A stretch of 43,579 nt of DNA from Flavobacteriales bacterium UBA1937 (GCA_002337005.1 DDFD01000115.1:1-43579); one strand, 5' to 3'. Positions 15,700 through 24,742 are shown, counted from the first letter of the stretch. Numbers and translations: made by a program. The notes: generated by a model not told the origin, from the letters alone.

Positions 15700-16827
15700 T
15701 TATTCCTCCACGTTTTTTAACCCCATCAAAAGAGCATAAGCACCTTTGGTTACAAATTTTTTATTTTTTAAATTCTGGTCAATATTAAAAACTTCTGTTC
15801 TGCCGTTTTCAGAATTTCCAATTTTTATTTCTACCATTTTGTAAGTTTTTGGCTTTACTTCTTGGAAAATGTATTGCTTGTTTTCCCAAGTTACAATTGC
15901 ATCATCTGGAACGGTATTTCCAGTCTCGCTGTTGGTTTCTACTTCGGCGTTCATATACGTTCCAGGGATTAAATTTTTGTCATAATCGATAAAATGACAA
16001 TGGATTACCACGCTTTTATCTGGCTGAAAATCTTTCCCGATGAGAATAATACTGGCAGCATATTTTTTTTCTGGATTTTGATTGGTGTAGGCAAAAACCC
16101 TTTGTCCGACAGAAATTTTATTCAAATCTTTTTCAAAAACTGATAATGCCAAATGTACATCATCTGTATTTACGATTTCAAAAAGTTTGTCAGTAGGCGA
16201 AACATATTGTCCAATTTTAACATTTACACTAGAAATGTAGCCTGAAACTGGCGAAGAAACTGCAATACTTCTTCGAATGTTTCCTGCATTCAAATTTTCA
16301 GGATTAATGCCCATAGTTCTGAGTTTTTCTGCCATTCCTCGCATCATAATATTCTGATTTTGAGCTTCGGTTTGTGCTTGCTGCATCATTTTATCAGAAG
16401 CAGCTTTGCTTTTATTGAGGTCGCTTTGTCTGGAGTAATCTTTTTGTGCATAGCCTAGATTAGATTTTGCCAAAAGATAATCTTGTTGCAATTGTACAAT
16501 TTGTGGATCTTCTAAAATTGCCAAAGTTTCACCTTTGCTTACGTGCATTCCAGGCATAAATTTGGTGTATTTTACATAACCACCACTTGGTGCAGAAACA
16601 CTGGCTAAATTCTGAGGCGGTACATCTACCATTCCGCTCAATTTAATTTTGTCCGAAATTTCTTCTTGTCCGAAATTTCCGATTTCTATTCCCGCCGATT
16701 TATATTGTGAATCATTTATGGAAATTTGATTTTCTGCAGCTATTACTTCAAATTCTTCTTTTTTTGTTTCATCTTTTCCACAAGAGAAGAGTAGAAGTAG
16801 GGTTGATATTAAGAATATATTTTTCAT
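15700..16827 (-). CDS. czcB: RND efflux periplasmic adaptor subunit (CzcB/CusB type)
   Basis: The membrane fusion protein linking the inner-membrane RND pump to the outer-membrane channel. It has 375 residues. It is a lipoprotein: MKNIFLISTLLLLFSCGK has a lipobox with Cys16. Conserved parts are PPQNLASVSAPSGGYVKYTKFMPGMHVSKGETLAIL (biotinyl-lipoyl half, kept here as one region around 70-110), a coiled-coil hairpin rich in Gln, Lys and Ser (to about 200), and the second lipoyl half VSSPVSGYISSVNVKIGQYVSP. Start ATG 16825-16827 is chosen because an upstream in-frame extension is made of a tandem DNA duplication. It follows the tolC gene by 98 bases and belongs to the czcA system. Confidence 0.9.
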   Translation of the reverse strand: MKNIFLISTLLLLFSCGKDETKKEEFEVIAAENQISINDSQYKSAGIEIGNFGQEEISDKIKLSGMVDVPPQNLASVSAPSGGYVKYTKFMPGMHVSKGETLAILEDPQIVQLQQDYLLAKSNLGYAQKDYSRQSDLNKSKAASDKMMQQAQTEAQNQNIMMRGMAEKLRTMGINPENLNAGNIRRSIAVSSPVSGYISSVNVKIGQYVSPTDKLFEIVNTDDVHLALSVFEKDLNKISVGQRVFAYTNQNPEKKYAASIILIGKDFQPDKSVVIHCHFIDYDKNLIPGTYMNAEVETNSETGNTVPDDAIVTWENKQYIFQEVKPKTYKMVEIKIGNSENGRTEVFNIDQNLKNKKFVTKGAYALLMGLKNVEE

Positions 16828-16832
16828 TTTTT

Positions 16833-16880
16833 TTAAAGTTGTAAAGTCGTTAATTTTTAAAGTTGTGAATTCGTTAAATT
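16833..16880. repeat. Imperfect tandem duplication in tolC-czcB gap
   Basis: taaagttgtaaagtcgttaa is followed closely by taaagttgtgaattcgttaa, about 24 bases apart. It creates a false N-terminal extension of czcB (repeated Asp/Glu-Phe-Thr-Thr-Leu-Lys). No function is evident. Confidence 0.6.
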
Positions 16881-16925
16881 GATAAGAATTTGATTGGTTC
16901 ACTTTCAATTTTCAATTCTCAACTT

Positions 16926-18140
16926 TCAATTTCTTAAAGCATTAAGTTCAATAATTTTATCGTTAAGCTCCTTCAATCTGTCGATATATTTGTTTTGAAT
17001 ATCAAAAGATTGCGTTACCAAAAGTGTCCATTCTAGATAATTGATTTCTCCGTTATAGAACTGATTATTACCAGTTTTTAGAATACTTTCGCTGTTTTGT
17101 AAACCTGTTTTTTGATAATATGAAACTTCATCATTTAGTTTTTGAAACTGACCGAAATTTTGTAAATATTGATTTTTAAGATTCACCAAACCGAGTTGAT
17201 AATTATTTTCTGCAATTTGTTGATTCACTTTTTGAGCTTCAATTACCGATTTTTGAGCCGAATTAAAAATTGGAAGTCCTACACCAATCATTCCTGAATG
17301 AAATCTTGCCGAACGTTCATAGAACTTATTATCTGCGCCATTTCCGTACATACTCATATTGTTATAACCAATATTGAAAGTTGGGTTTAGTTTTGCTTTT
17401 TCGGTTTGTAATTTAGCATTTTGAATGTTTTTTTCTTGTTCTAATTGTTTTAGAACCAATGGGTTTCCTGCGTAATTTACATCTAAAGTTTCAAAATTTA
17501 AAATTTCGTATTTAGAATTTTCGTTTTGATAAAGATTTCCGTCATTAATTAAAAAACTCAACTTTTGAATGGCAATTTCTCTGTCTTTTTCTAAAGCTTT
17601 CAGTTGCATTTCTGCCTGACTTCTTAGGTTTTCGGCGGTTGCTTTTTCTAGAAGATTGCTTTCGCCTTTTTTTAGTCGCAAGTCTGCTCTTTGAAAATAT
17701 TGAGTGAAAATACTATCTGCTTTTTTTAATAGTTTTTTCTTTCCATCGAAATAATTTAATTCATTATAAATCAATGAAATTTCACGTTTCAATTGCCATT
17801 TTTGAAGGTCAAGATTCAGCAAAGAATTTTTCCATTCTTCTAGCAAAAGTGTTTTTTGTGCACTGTAAAATTTTGGCAATCTGATGGTTTGGTTCACCGA
17901 AAATTTATTATCAACATAGAAAGAATTCATTTGCCCGATTTCCGCAGAGATATTGAGCGGATCAATGACAACAGCAGAATTTTTCATTTTTTCCTGATAA
18001 TTGATTTTTAAAGCGCCACTTTTTAGATTCAAATTGTTTTTAAATGCTTTGTCAATAGCTGTTTCTAAAGAAATGGGAGTTTGAGAAAGCCCAATCCCGA
18101 ATACTAGAAACGTTATTATTTTTAGAATTTTATTTTTCAT
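16926..18140 (-). CDS. TolC-family outer-membrane efflux protein (CzcC/CusC role)
   Basis: The outer-membrane channel of the metal efflux pump. It has 404 residues, with a signal peptide (MKNKILKIITFLVFGIGLSQ). Two OEP-type repeats are visible, each beginning with a strand-helix pair: ISLETAIDKAFKNNLNLK at the start and NPLVLKQLEQEKNIQNAKLQ near residue 225. Long amphipathic coiled-coil helices follow in each half, and NPTFNIGYNNMSMYG and IGVGLPIFNSAQKSVIEAQK are typical strand and turn motifs. In many flavobacteria the TolC part is fused to the CusA/CzcA pump; here it is separate. It lies between czcA and czcB; a 147-bp repeat-filled gap divides it from czcA. Confidence 0.9.
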   Translation of the reverse strand: MKNKILKIITFLVFGIGLSQTPISLETAIDKAFKNNLNLKSGALKINYQEKMKNSAVVIDPLNISAEIGQMNSFYVDNKFSVNQTIRLPKFYSAQKTLLLEEWKNSLLNLDLQKWQLKREISLIYNELNYFDGKKKLLKKADSIFTQYFQRADLRLKKGESNLLEKATAENLRSQAEMQLKALEKDREIAIQKLSFLINDGNLYQNENSKYEILNFETLDVNYAGNPLVLKQLEQEKNIQNAKLQTEKAKLNPTFNIGYNNMSMYGNGADNKFYERSARFHSGMIGVGLPIFNSAQKSVIEAQKVNQQIAENNYQLGLVNLKNQYLQNFGQFQKLNDEVSYYQKTGLQNSESILKTGNNQFYNGEINYLEWTLLVTQSFDIQNKYIDRLKELNDKIIELNALRN

Positions 18141-18151
18141 TTTATATGATT

Positions 18152-18285
18152 TTAACGCAAAGAGCGCAAAGATTTTTTATTAATTATTAAACTACCCCGT
18201 CAAAATTTTCTTTTAGGAAAATTTTGCCACCCTAGATTGCTTTGTTCCTCGCAATGACTTGGGAATTTTGTGCGCTCGCATCTTG
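18152..18285. repeat. Cluster of several different short repeats in the czcA-tolC gap
   Basis: Four elements stacked in one gap. (a) aacgcaaagagcgcaaaga at 18153-18171. (b) A 10-bp perfect inverted repeat caaaattttc / gaaaattttg at 18201-18226, bordered by accccgt and gccaccc. (c) Copy 2 of the gcaatgac repeat, agattgctttgttcctcgca and onwards, at 18234-18258. (d) ttttgtgcgctcgcatcttg at 18267-18286, partly the reverse complement of (a). Element (a)+(d) could be the ends of one inserted unit. No ORF is present. Confidence 0.6.
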
Positions 18286-18287
18286 CA

Positions 18288-21200
18288 TCATAACTGATAT
18301 CCGTCTTCTGCATCACTTAGTTCTTGTAGATTTCTACGTTTATCTGGAAAATGTGCCTCAAACCAAATGTACATCACTGGCAAAAGATAAAGCGTAAGAT
18401 AGGTTGCGAGTAGCAATCCGCCAATTACGACAGTTGCCAAAGGTCGCTGAACTTCTGCGCCTTCTCCGTTGCTTAATGCCATTGGTAAAAATCCTAATGA
18501 AGCCACAAAAGCAGTCATTAAAACGGGGCGTAATCTGGTTTTTCCACCGATGATTACCGCTGTTTTTAAATCTTTTTGAATCGTTTTTTGTCGATTAAAC
18601 TCTGAAATTAATACAATTCCGTTTAATACTGCAACTCCGAAAAGCGCAATGAAACCTACACCTGCGGAAATACTGAAATTCATATCTCTTAGCCAAAGTG
18701 ATAAAATTCCGCCAATTGCCGACAGTGGAATTGCCGAAAAAATCAATAATCCATATTTTATAGAATTGAAGGCAAAATACAGCATCAGTAAAATCAATAA
18801 TAAACTAACCGGAACAGCTATAGATAAACGAGATTTTGCTTGTTGAAGATTTTCAAAAGTTCCACCATATTTTATGGAATAACCAGCTGGAAGTTTTAAC
18901 TGCTTTTCTACATTTTTTTGTAAATCTTCTACGGTAGATTGTATGTCACGATTTCTCACGTTAAAACCAACAATAATCCTTCTTTGCGCATTTTCTCGTT
19001 GAATTTGGTTCACGCTTTCTTTCAGTTCCACATTTGCTACAGAACTCAAAGGAATTTCAATTCCTGAAGAGGTAGAAATCAGTAAATTGTTCACATCTTC
19101 TACATTTTTTCGTTGACTTCCATCGAGGCGAACCACCAAATCAAATTTCTTTTCGCCCTCGAAAACCGAACCTGTAGATTGCCCTGCAAAAGCGGTGTTT
19201 ACGATGTTATTGACATCATTCACATTCAAGCCAAATTGCGACATTGCTTCTCGTTTATAAGAAATTACAATTTGTGGCATTCCAGAAACTGGTTCTACAT
19301 AAATGTTTTGTGCACCATCAATTTTTTTAGAAATTTCTCCCAATTTTTCGGCATAAACCTTCAAAGTATCAAGGTTTTCACCAAAAATTTTACAGACTAC
19401 ATCTTGTCTCGCTCCCGTCATCAATTCGTTGAAACGCATCGCAACAGGATATTGAAAAGAATAAGTTACCCCCAACATATTTTTTTTGAGTTCGGCAGAC
19501 ATTTTTTCTGAAAGTTCTTCATAAGAATGAGCGGAAGTCCATTCGGCGCGAGGTTTTAAGATGATCATCATATCACTTGCATCAATTGGCATTGGGTCAG
19601 TTGGAATTTCTGAGCTTCCTGTTTTTCCTACAATTTTTTCAATTTCTGGAAATTTCTTCAATAAAATTTGTTGAGATTTCAATACGGCATCAGTAGAAGT
19701 TTTGAGGTTACTTCCAGGCAGAACTCTTGTGTCAACTGCAAAATCTCCTTCAGGAAGACTTGGAATAAATTCTCCGCCTAATCTTGTCATTACAAAAACG
19801 GCTACGAAGAAAACTGCCACAATTCCGAAGAAAATGAGATTAGGAATTCTTAAAACTTGAGCTAAAGATAGGTCATAAAGTGATTCTATCTTCTCCATCA
19901 TTCGGTCTGAAAACGTTTTTTTATCCTCAATTTTTTTAGATAAGAATAAAGAACTCATCATCGGAATGTAAGTTAATGAAAGGATAAAAGCACCTAATAA
20001 TGCAAAAATTACGGTTTGCGCCATTGGTTTGAACATTTTTCCTTCAATTCCTTCTAAGGTGAGAATTGGTAAGTAAACGATAAGGATGATAATTTGCCCA
20101 AAAACCGCAGAATTCATCATTTTGCTGGAAGAAGTATAAACTTCGTCATCCATCATCGTTTGAGAAATTTTTTGATTTTTAAAATTTTTCAAATGTTGCA
20201 ATCGATGGAGAACAGATTCTACAATAATTACCGCTCCATCTACAATCAATCCAAAATCGAGCGCACCAAGACTCATTAAATTCCCAGAAACTCCGAAAAT
20301 ATTCATCATAATGATGGCAAAAAGCATTGCCAAAGGAATTACAGAAGCCACCAAAAAGCCTGCTCTTAAATTCCCAAGGAATAAAACCAGCACAAAAACT
20401 ACGATTAATGCACCTTCTAAAAGATTTTTTTCTACCGTTCCGATGGCATTGTTTACCATTTTGGTTCGGTCTAGAAATGCATCTATTTTTACACCTTCTG
20501 GTAATGTTTTCTGGATTTCTTCAATTCTGGTTTTTACTTTTTTAATAACATCATTAGAATTAGCACCTTTCATCATCATTACTACTGCTCCTGCAACTTC
20601 TCCTTTCCCATTATAGGTCATTGCGCCATATCTGATTGCTTTTCCGTACTGTACTTTAGCTAAATTTTTGATGAGAATTGGTGTTCCATCTGATAAATTT
20701 TTCACCACCGTATTTTCAATATCAGGAATTTTCCCAACCAAACCTTCGGTTCTGATGAAGAGAACGCTTGGTCCTTTTTCTATGTAAGCACCACCCGTAT
20801 TTTGATTATTTTTAGAAAGTGCATCAAAAACTTCGGTCATTGTAACGCCCATCGATTTTAGTTGAGCAGGATTTACAGCTACTTCATATTGTTTTAAATC
20901 TCCTCCAAAACTAGCAACATCTGCCACGCCTTCTGTTCCTAAAAGTTGACGACGCACAACCCAATCTTGAATGGTGCGTAATTGCATTGCGTTGTAACGA
21001 TGTTCGTAGCCTACTTTCGGACGAATGGTGTATTGATAAATTTCTCCCAAACCTGTGGAAATAGGCGCCATTTGTGGTACACCCAAATTGGTAGGAATAT
21101 CTTTTGAAACTTGCTGAAGTCTTTCTGCAACCTGTTGACGAGCCAAATGTAAATCTACATCATCTTTGAAAACAATGGTAATCACCGATAATCCAAATCG

Positions 21201-21458
21201 TGAAAAACTACGCATTTGCTTGATTCCTGCAATGTTATTATTGGCTTGTTCTAGCGGAAAAGTAATGAATCTTTCTACATCTGGTGCGCCTAAACTTGGC
21301 GAAACGGTGATAATTTGTACCTGATTATCTGTAATGTCTGGTACGGCATCTATAGGTAATTTTTTTACCTCAAAAATTCCATAAATAATCAAGCCAAGCG
21401 TAAATAATATGATAATCAGCTTGTTTTTTATAGAAAATTCTATGATTTTGTTAAGCAT
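18288..21458 (-). CDS. czcA: CzcA/CusA-family heavy-metal RND efflux pump
   Basis: The inner-membrane proton-driven pump of a tripartite metal export system, 1056 residues with two halves, each with a large periplasmic loop and six membrane segments. The proton-relay motif in TM4 reads DFGLIVDGAVIIVES (about residue 400), which is the CzcA (Zn/Co/Cd) form; CusA copper/silver pumps have a different sequence there. Opening motif LPIDAVPDITDNQVQI and the APxxxGLGEIYQY patch are typical of the HME subfamily. The first gene of the efflux operon is a small exported protein 67 bases upstream. TolC and CzcB homologues follow. A divalent-cation substrate is inferred from the motif. Confidence 0.94.
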   Translation of the reverse strand: MLNKIIEFSIKNKLIIILFTLGLIIYGIFEVKKLPIDAVPDITDNQVQIITVSPSLGAPDVERFITFPLEQANNNIAGIKQMRSFSRFGLSVITIVFKDDVDLHLARQQVAERLQQVSKDIPTNLGVPQMAPISTGLGEIYQYTIRPKVGYEHRYNAMQLRTIQDWVVRRQLLGTEGVADVASFGGDLKQYEVAVNPAQLKSMGVTMTEVFDALSKNNQNTGGAYIEKGPSVLFIRTEGLVGKIPDIENTVVKNLSDGTPILIKNLAKVQYGKAIRYGAMTYNGKGEVAGAVVMMMKGANSNDVIKKVKTRIEEIQKTLPEGVKIDAFLDRTKMVNNAIGTVEKNLLEGALIVVFVLVLFLGNLRAGFLVASVIPLAMLFAIIMMNIFGVSGNLMSLGALDFGLIVDGAVIIVESVLHRLQHLKNFKNQKISQTMMDDEVYTSSSKMMNSAVFGQIIILIVYLPILTLEGIEGKMFKPMAQTVIFALLGAFILSLTYIPMMSSLFLSKKIEDKKTFSDRMMEKIESLYDLSLAQVLRIPNLIFFGIVAVFFVAVFVMTRLGGEFIPSLPEGDFAVDTRVLPGSNLKTSTDAVLKSQQILLKKFPEIEKIVGKTGSSEIPTDPMPIDASDMMIILKPRAEWTSAHSYEELSEKMSAELKKNMLGVTYSFQYPVAMRFNELMTGARQDVVCKIFGENLDTLKVYAEKLGEISKKIDGAQNIYVEPVSGMPQIVISYKREAMSQFGLNVNDVNNIVNTAFAGQSTGSVFEGEKKFDLVVRLDGSQRKNVEDVNNLLISTSSGIEIPLSSVANVELKESVNQIQRENAQRRIIVGFNVRNRDIQSTVEDLQKNVEKQLKLPAGYSIKYGGTFENLQQAKSRLSIAVPVSLLLILLMLYFAFNSIKYGLLIFSAIPLSAIGGILSLWLRDMNFSISAGVGFIALFGVAVLNGIVLISEFNRQKTIQKDLKTAVIIGGKTRLRPVLMTAFVASLGFLPMALSNGEGAEVQRPLATVVIGGLLLATYLTLYLLPVMYIWFEAHFPDKRRNLQELSDAEDGYQL

Positions 21459-21525
21459 TTTATATTTAATTTATAAGGTAAAACATCTCAAAACTTAATA
21501 GTAATGAGCATTAACACAAAAAAAA

Positions 21526-21912
21526 TTAAATAAATTTTGGGGGAGGGTAGAACGAAAAAGATTTTCCTTCGGAAAAGTTTAAGAAATAATAGAAATTTTT
21601 ATCTTTTTTTTCAAAAATATTAATTTCTGAAAAGTAGAATTCGAAAGTTTTTGGTAAATCTTGAATAGCTAAATTATAACAAGAAAAATCGTGCGTTTTA
21701 AAAGGAAGTTTCATATCCTTTGCATAGTCTGCATCTTTTTGGCTGCCATTCAAATAATGTAATGTGATAAAACCGAGTAAAGTAATGTGGTTGTTTTCGG
21801 CTTTGTGTTCCTTGTAATGTTCTATAAAAGCAGGCAATTTCAATAGCTCTCTTGTTTCTGTAAAAGAAAAGATGTAAAGAGAAACTAGAAATATGGCAAA
21901 TGCTTTTTTCAA
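21526..21912 (-). CDS. Small exported protein, DYxxDxKLPFK family, paralog 1
   Basis: A 128-residue protein with an N-terminal signal-like segment (KKAFAIFLVSLYIFSF). It shares with the protein at 13305-13697 the ExRxLLKLP start, an IEHYKEHK motif, LHYL, and DYADYAKD-type DYxxDxKLPFKTHDF core; the C-terminus is rich in Phe, Tyr and Lys. I do not recognise a named family. It is the first gene of the czcA operon, 67 bases upstream of the pump, with a CAAA-type (TAAATTTG) promoter box behind it. The start is TTG AAA AAA, as in the paralog; no ATG is available. A periplasmic accessory or metal sensor for the efflux system is a reasonable guess only. Confidence 0.75.
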   Translation of the reverse strand: MKKAFAIFLVSLYIFSFTETRELLKLPAFIEHYKEHKAENNHITLLGFITLHYLNGSQKDADYAKDMKLPFKTHDFSCYNLAIQDLPKTFEFYFSEINIFEKKDKNFYYFLNFSEGKSFSFYPPPKFI

Positions 21913-21940
21913 AAAAGAAAAGATTTAGATTTATTTTTTA

Positions 21941-21948
21941 CAAATTTA
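21941..21948 (-). promoter_or_regulatory. Candidate -7 element of the metal efflux operon
   Basis: Reads TAAATTTG on the minus strand, an exact TAnnTTTG match 28 bases before the TTG start at 21912. No -33 box is evident. It would drive the small protein, czcA and following genes. Confidence 0.5.
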
Positions 21949-22020
21949 GATAAAAAATTGATAGAGTCTTTCTATAAATGAAATTTAGAATGATTTCAAT
22001 TAAATATGATATTTGGCAGG

Positions 22021-22054
22021 TTTCAAAATTTAAACTGTATATTAATTATATTTG
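22021..22054 (+). promoter_or_regulatory. Candidate promoter of the cytochrome c gene
   Basis: -33-like TTTC at 22021-22024 and an exact -7 box TATATTTG at 22047-22054, spaced 22 bases. The box ends 27 bases before the ATG. Confidence 0.52.
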
Positions 22055-22081
22055 TTTTGCGAAAAAATAAAACCATTTTCT

Positions 22082-22471
22082 ATGAAAAAAATATTAATAT
22101 CTGCTGTTTTTGGAACTCTATTTTTAGTTTCTTGCTCAAAGACCGAAACGCCTAAACAAGAGAGTAATTCTATGCTAAAAGAACCTACTGAACAACAAGC
22201 AACTGAAGCTAAAACACCAGAAGAAGAGGGTAAAGATTTGATAGAAAAATCAAGTTGTTTGACTTGTCACAAAGAAGATGGTAAATTAATAGGTCCTTCT
22301 TATAAAGAAGTTGCAGCCAAATATACAGAAGCAGATATAGATAAATTAGCAGATAAAATTATTGCAGGTGGTAGCGGAGTTTGGGGCGAAACTGCAATGA
22401 CACCACATCCTGGTATGGATAAGGAAAATGCAAAAAAAATGGTGAAATACATTTTGACACTTAAAAAATAA
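22082..22471 (+). CDS. Lipoprotein mono-haem cytochrome c
   Basis: A membrane-anchored electron carrier on the periplasmic side, 129 residues. The N-terminus MKKILISAVFGTLFLVSC has a lipobox with Cys18. A Glu/Thr/Lys-rich linker follows, then a class I cytochrome c domain with the haem motif CLTCH (Cys59-His63) and the axial methionine probably in AMTPHPGM. GPSYKEVAAKY and AKKMVKYILTL are typical of the small c551/c552-like domain. The ATG at 22082 is chosen; an upstream TTG would lie inside the promoter box and remove the lipobox position. It is a single gene with its own terminator, divergent from the metal operon. The partner oxidase or reductase is not in the window. Confidence 0.9.
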   Translation: MKKILISAVFGTLFLVSCSKTETPKQESNSMLKEPTEQQATEAKTPEEEGKDLIEKSSCLTCHKEDGKLIGPSYKEVAAKYTEADIDKLADKIIAGGSGVWGETAMTPHPGMDKENAKKMVKYILTLKK

Positions 22472-22497
22472 ACAGTTTTTTAGAATTTTAACAGAAG

Positions 22498-22530
22498 GCA
22501 ATCTCTACAGAGGTTGCTTTTTTATTTTTT
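22498..22530 (+). terminator. Terminator of the cytochrome c gene
   Basis: Stem gcaatctc / gaggttgc with one G-U pair and a short loop, followed by a T-rich run. Confidence 0.85.
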
Positions 22531-22574
22531 CACAAACATATTTACTATCTTTATAAATTATAATCCTAAATATT

Positions 22575-24716
22575 ATGAAAAAAATTTTGTTGTTGTTTTT
22601 ATTTTTCGGAATAAAAAATTTTTCTCAAGAGTATCAGTATGATTATGTGTTTTTTACCAATAGTTTGATGAAAGATAATTACTTTCACAGTAAAGTTTCT
22701 TTTCAAGGTAATGCTTTTGTAAAGAATGAAAATGCTAAAATAATGGTAGATAAAAATGAGTTTCACTCTCCAGGAAATTCACTTTTTATTGACTTTAAAA
22801 ATGATAAAAATGGCAGTTGGGAAGCATTATTTAACTATCAGGAAACTAGAGGAAAGGACTTTTTTGGTAAAGCAAAATTTTTAAGTTTTTGGATTAAAAC
22901 CGAAAATAATCAAAAGCCTTTTCTCCCGATGATTAAGTTTCTTAAAAGTGATGGAACGTACACTCGAGCTGTCTCTTTCGAGGTTAGAAATAAGAATTCT
23001 TGGCAACAAGTTATTTTAAATACCGAAGGTTTTGATTCCTCAATTTTAGATAATCCAACTTCCATCAAAGGAATTGTTTTTTATCAAAATGCATCAGAAA
23101 AATCGATTCAAAATAAAATTTGGATTGATGATATTTCTTTTATTGCTTCCAAAGAAAGTATTGCAATTGCTGAAAACCCCGAAATTCTTTCCATAAAAGG
23201 ATATATGAAACATATTGATCTGAATTGGAAACATATTGAAAATCAAAACATTAGATATGTTAAAATTTATTGTTCAGAAGATAATAAAAAATTCAAACCT
23301 GTAGGGATTCAAGATGCCTATATCAATAGATTTGCAGATTTTACCAATGAAACGGGCAAGAAATATTTTTATAAAATATCATTTTTAGATAGACTTTTTA
23401 ATGAAAGTAAAGTTTCTTCTGTTAAAAACACTTCCACCAGAAATATGACAGATGAAGAGCTCATAACGATGGTTCAAGAAGCATCTTTTAGATATTATTG
23501 GGATGGTGCAGAAACGGAAAGTGGTTTGGCAAAAGAAAATACCAACGGGAGACAAAATATGATTGCTACAGGAGCTTCAGGATTTGGGATTATGGCTCTT
23601 ATTGTAGGTTCTGAGCGGGGTTTTATAACAAGACAACAAGCAGCGGAAAGATTTACAAAAATTGTAAATTTTTTAGAAAAAGCAGATAAATATCATGGTG
23701 CAGTTGCGCATTTTATCGATGGAAAAACTGGGAAAACGGAAGCGTTTTTCGGGAAGAAAGATAACGGAGCAGATTTGGTAGAGACTTCATTTTTGGTTCA
23801 GGGCTTATTGGTAGCACATCAATATTTCAATAAAAATACTTCAGAAGAAATCAATATCAGAACCAAAATTGATAATTTTTGGAAAGGAATAGAATGGAAT
23901 TGGTTTAGAAAAACAGTTGATAGTCCTTATTTATATTGGCATTGGTCTCCGGATCAAGAGTGGGTGATCAATCATAACCTTATCGGTTGGAATGAGACGA
24001 TGGTAACTTATCTCTTGGCAATAGCATCGCCTACACATTATGTTCCAGCAGAAATGTATTATTCGGGATGGGCTAGCCAAGAAGAAAAAGCTCAAAAATA
24101 TCGCGAAAATTGGGGACAATCATCCGATGGAAAACATTATACAAATGGTAAAACTTATTTTGGAATAAAACTAGATGTTGGCGTAAATAATGGTGGTCCG
24201 CTTTTCTTCACTCATTATTCTTTTATGGGATATGATCCTCATTTTTTGACGGATAAATACACCAATTACTTTACGAATAATCAAAATATTGCCAAAATTA
24301 ATTATCAATATTGTGTAGCTAATCCTAAGAAAAATAAAGGATACGGAGAAAATGGTTGGGGACTTACCGCTTCAGACGGACCAGATGGTTATAATGCAGA
24401 CGAAGCAGTAGAATGGCAAGATCAAGGAAAATTGACACCTACAGGTGCTATTGCTTCTTTTCCTTATACTCCAAAGGAATCTATGGCGGTTTTGAAAAAT
24501 TTTTATTTTAATTATGGAGATTTTCTTTGGGGAGAATATGGTTTCCGAGATTCTTTTGACCTTAACAAAAATTGGTGTTCTGGTATTTTTATGGGGCTGA
24601 ATCAAGCTCCTATGACGGTGATGATAGAAAATCAACGCTCTGGTTTAATCTGGAATTTGTTTATGAGTCATCCAGATGTAAAGGCTGGAATTGCTAGATT
24701 AAATGCCCTAAAGTAA
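22575..24716 (+). CDS. Secreted glucoamylase-family protein, GH144-like (beta-1,2-glucanase-like)
   Basis: An exported glycoside hydrolase, 713 residues, with a signal peptide MKKILLLFLFFGIKNFSQ. Residues about 20-190 look like a beta-sandwich carbohydrate-binding domain (SPGNSLFIDFKNDKNGSWEA, SFWIKTENN, KIWIDDISF). Residues about 200-290 look like a fibronectin-III type domain (LNWKHIENQNIRYVKIY). The catalytic (alpha/alpha)6-barrel starts at about 290 with TDEELITMVQEASFRYYWD and has NGADLVETSFLVQGLL, YLYWHWSPDQEWV, LIGWNETMVTYLLAIASPTH and YGFRDSFDL. This is the Pfam glycoamylase family (PF10091), whose characterised Bacteroidota members of GH144 are endo-beta-1,2-glucanases. Substrate is inferred. 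It lacks a T9SS sorting domain and has no SusCD neighbours, so it may act in the periplasm. Confidence 0.85.
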   Translation: MKKILLLFLFFGIKNFSQEYQYDYVFFTNSLMKDNYFHSKVSFQGNAFVKNENAKIMVDKNEFHSPGNSLFIDFKNDKNGSWEALFNYQETRGKDFFGKAKFLSFWIKTENNQKPFLPMIKFLKSDGTYTRAVSFEVRNKNSWQQVILNTEGFDSSILDNPTSIKGIVFYQNASEKSIQNKIWIDDISFIASKESIAIAENPEILSIKGYMKHIDLNWKHIENQNIRYVKIYCSEDNKKFKPVGIQDAYINRFADFTNETGKKYFYKISFLDRLFNESKVSSVKNTSTRNMTDEELITMVQEASFRYYWDGAETESGLAKENTNGRQNMIATGASGFGIMALIVGSERGFITRQQAAERFTKIVNFLEKADKYHGAVAHFIDGKTGKTEAFFGKKDNGADLVETSFLVQGLLVAHQYFNKNTSEEINIRTKIDNFWKGIEWNWFRKTVDSPYLYWHWSPDQEWVINHNLIGWNETMVTYLLAIASPTHYVPAEMYYSGWASQEEKAQKYRENWGQSSDGKHYTNGKTYFGIKLDVGVNNGGPLFFTHYSFMGYDPHFLTDKYTNYFTNNQNIAKINYQYCVANPKKNKGYGENGWGLTASDGPDGYNADEAVEWQDQGKLTPTGAIASFPYTPKESMAVLKNFYFNYGDFLWGEYGFRDSFDLNKNWCSGIFMGLNQAPMTVMIENQRSGLIWNLFMSHPDVKAGIARLNALK

Positions 24717-24742
24717 ATGATTGATAATTATTAAACTCTGAT

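Noticed and set aside
15700..16908. Longer czcB start at 16908
   Set aside because: The extension is encoded by an imperfect tandem duplication and would bury the lipoprotein signal; ATG 16827 gives a proper lipobox.
18288..21458. CusA-type copper/silver pump
   Set aside because: The TM4 motif DFGLIVDGAVIIVES is of CzcA type, so divalent cations such as zinc, cobalt or cadmium are likelier.
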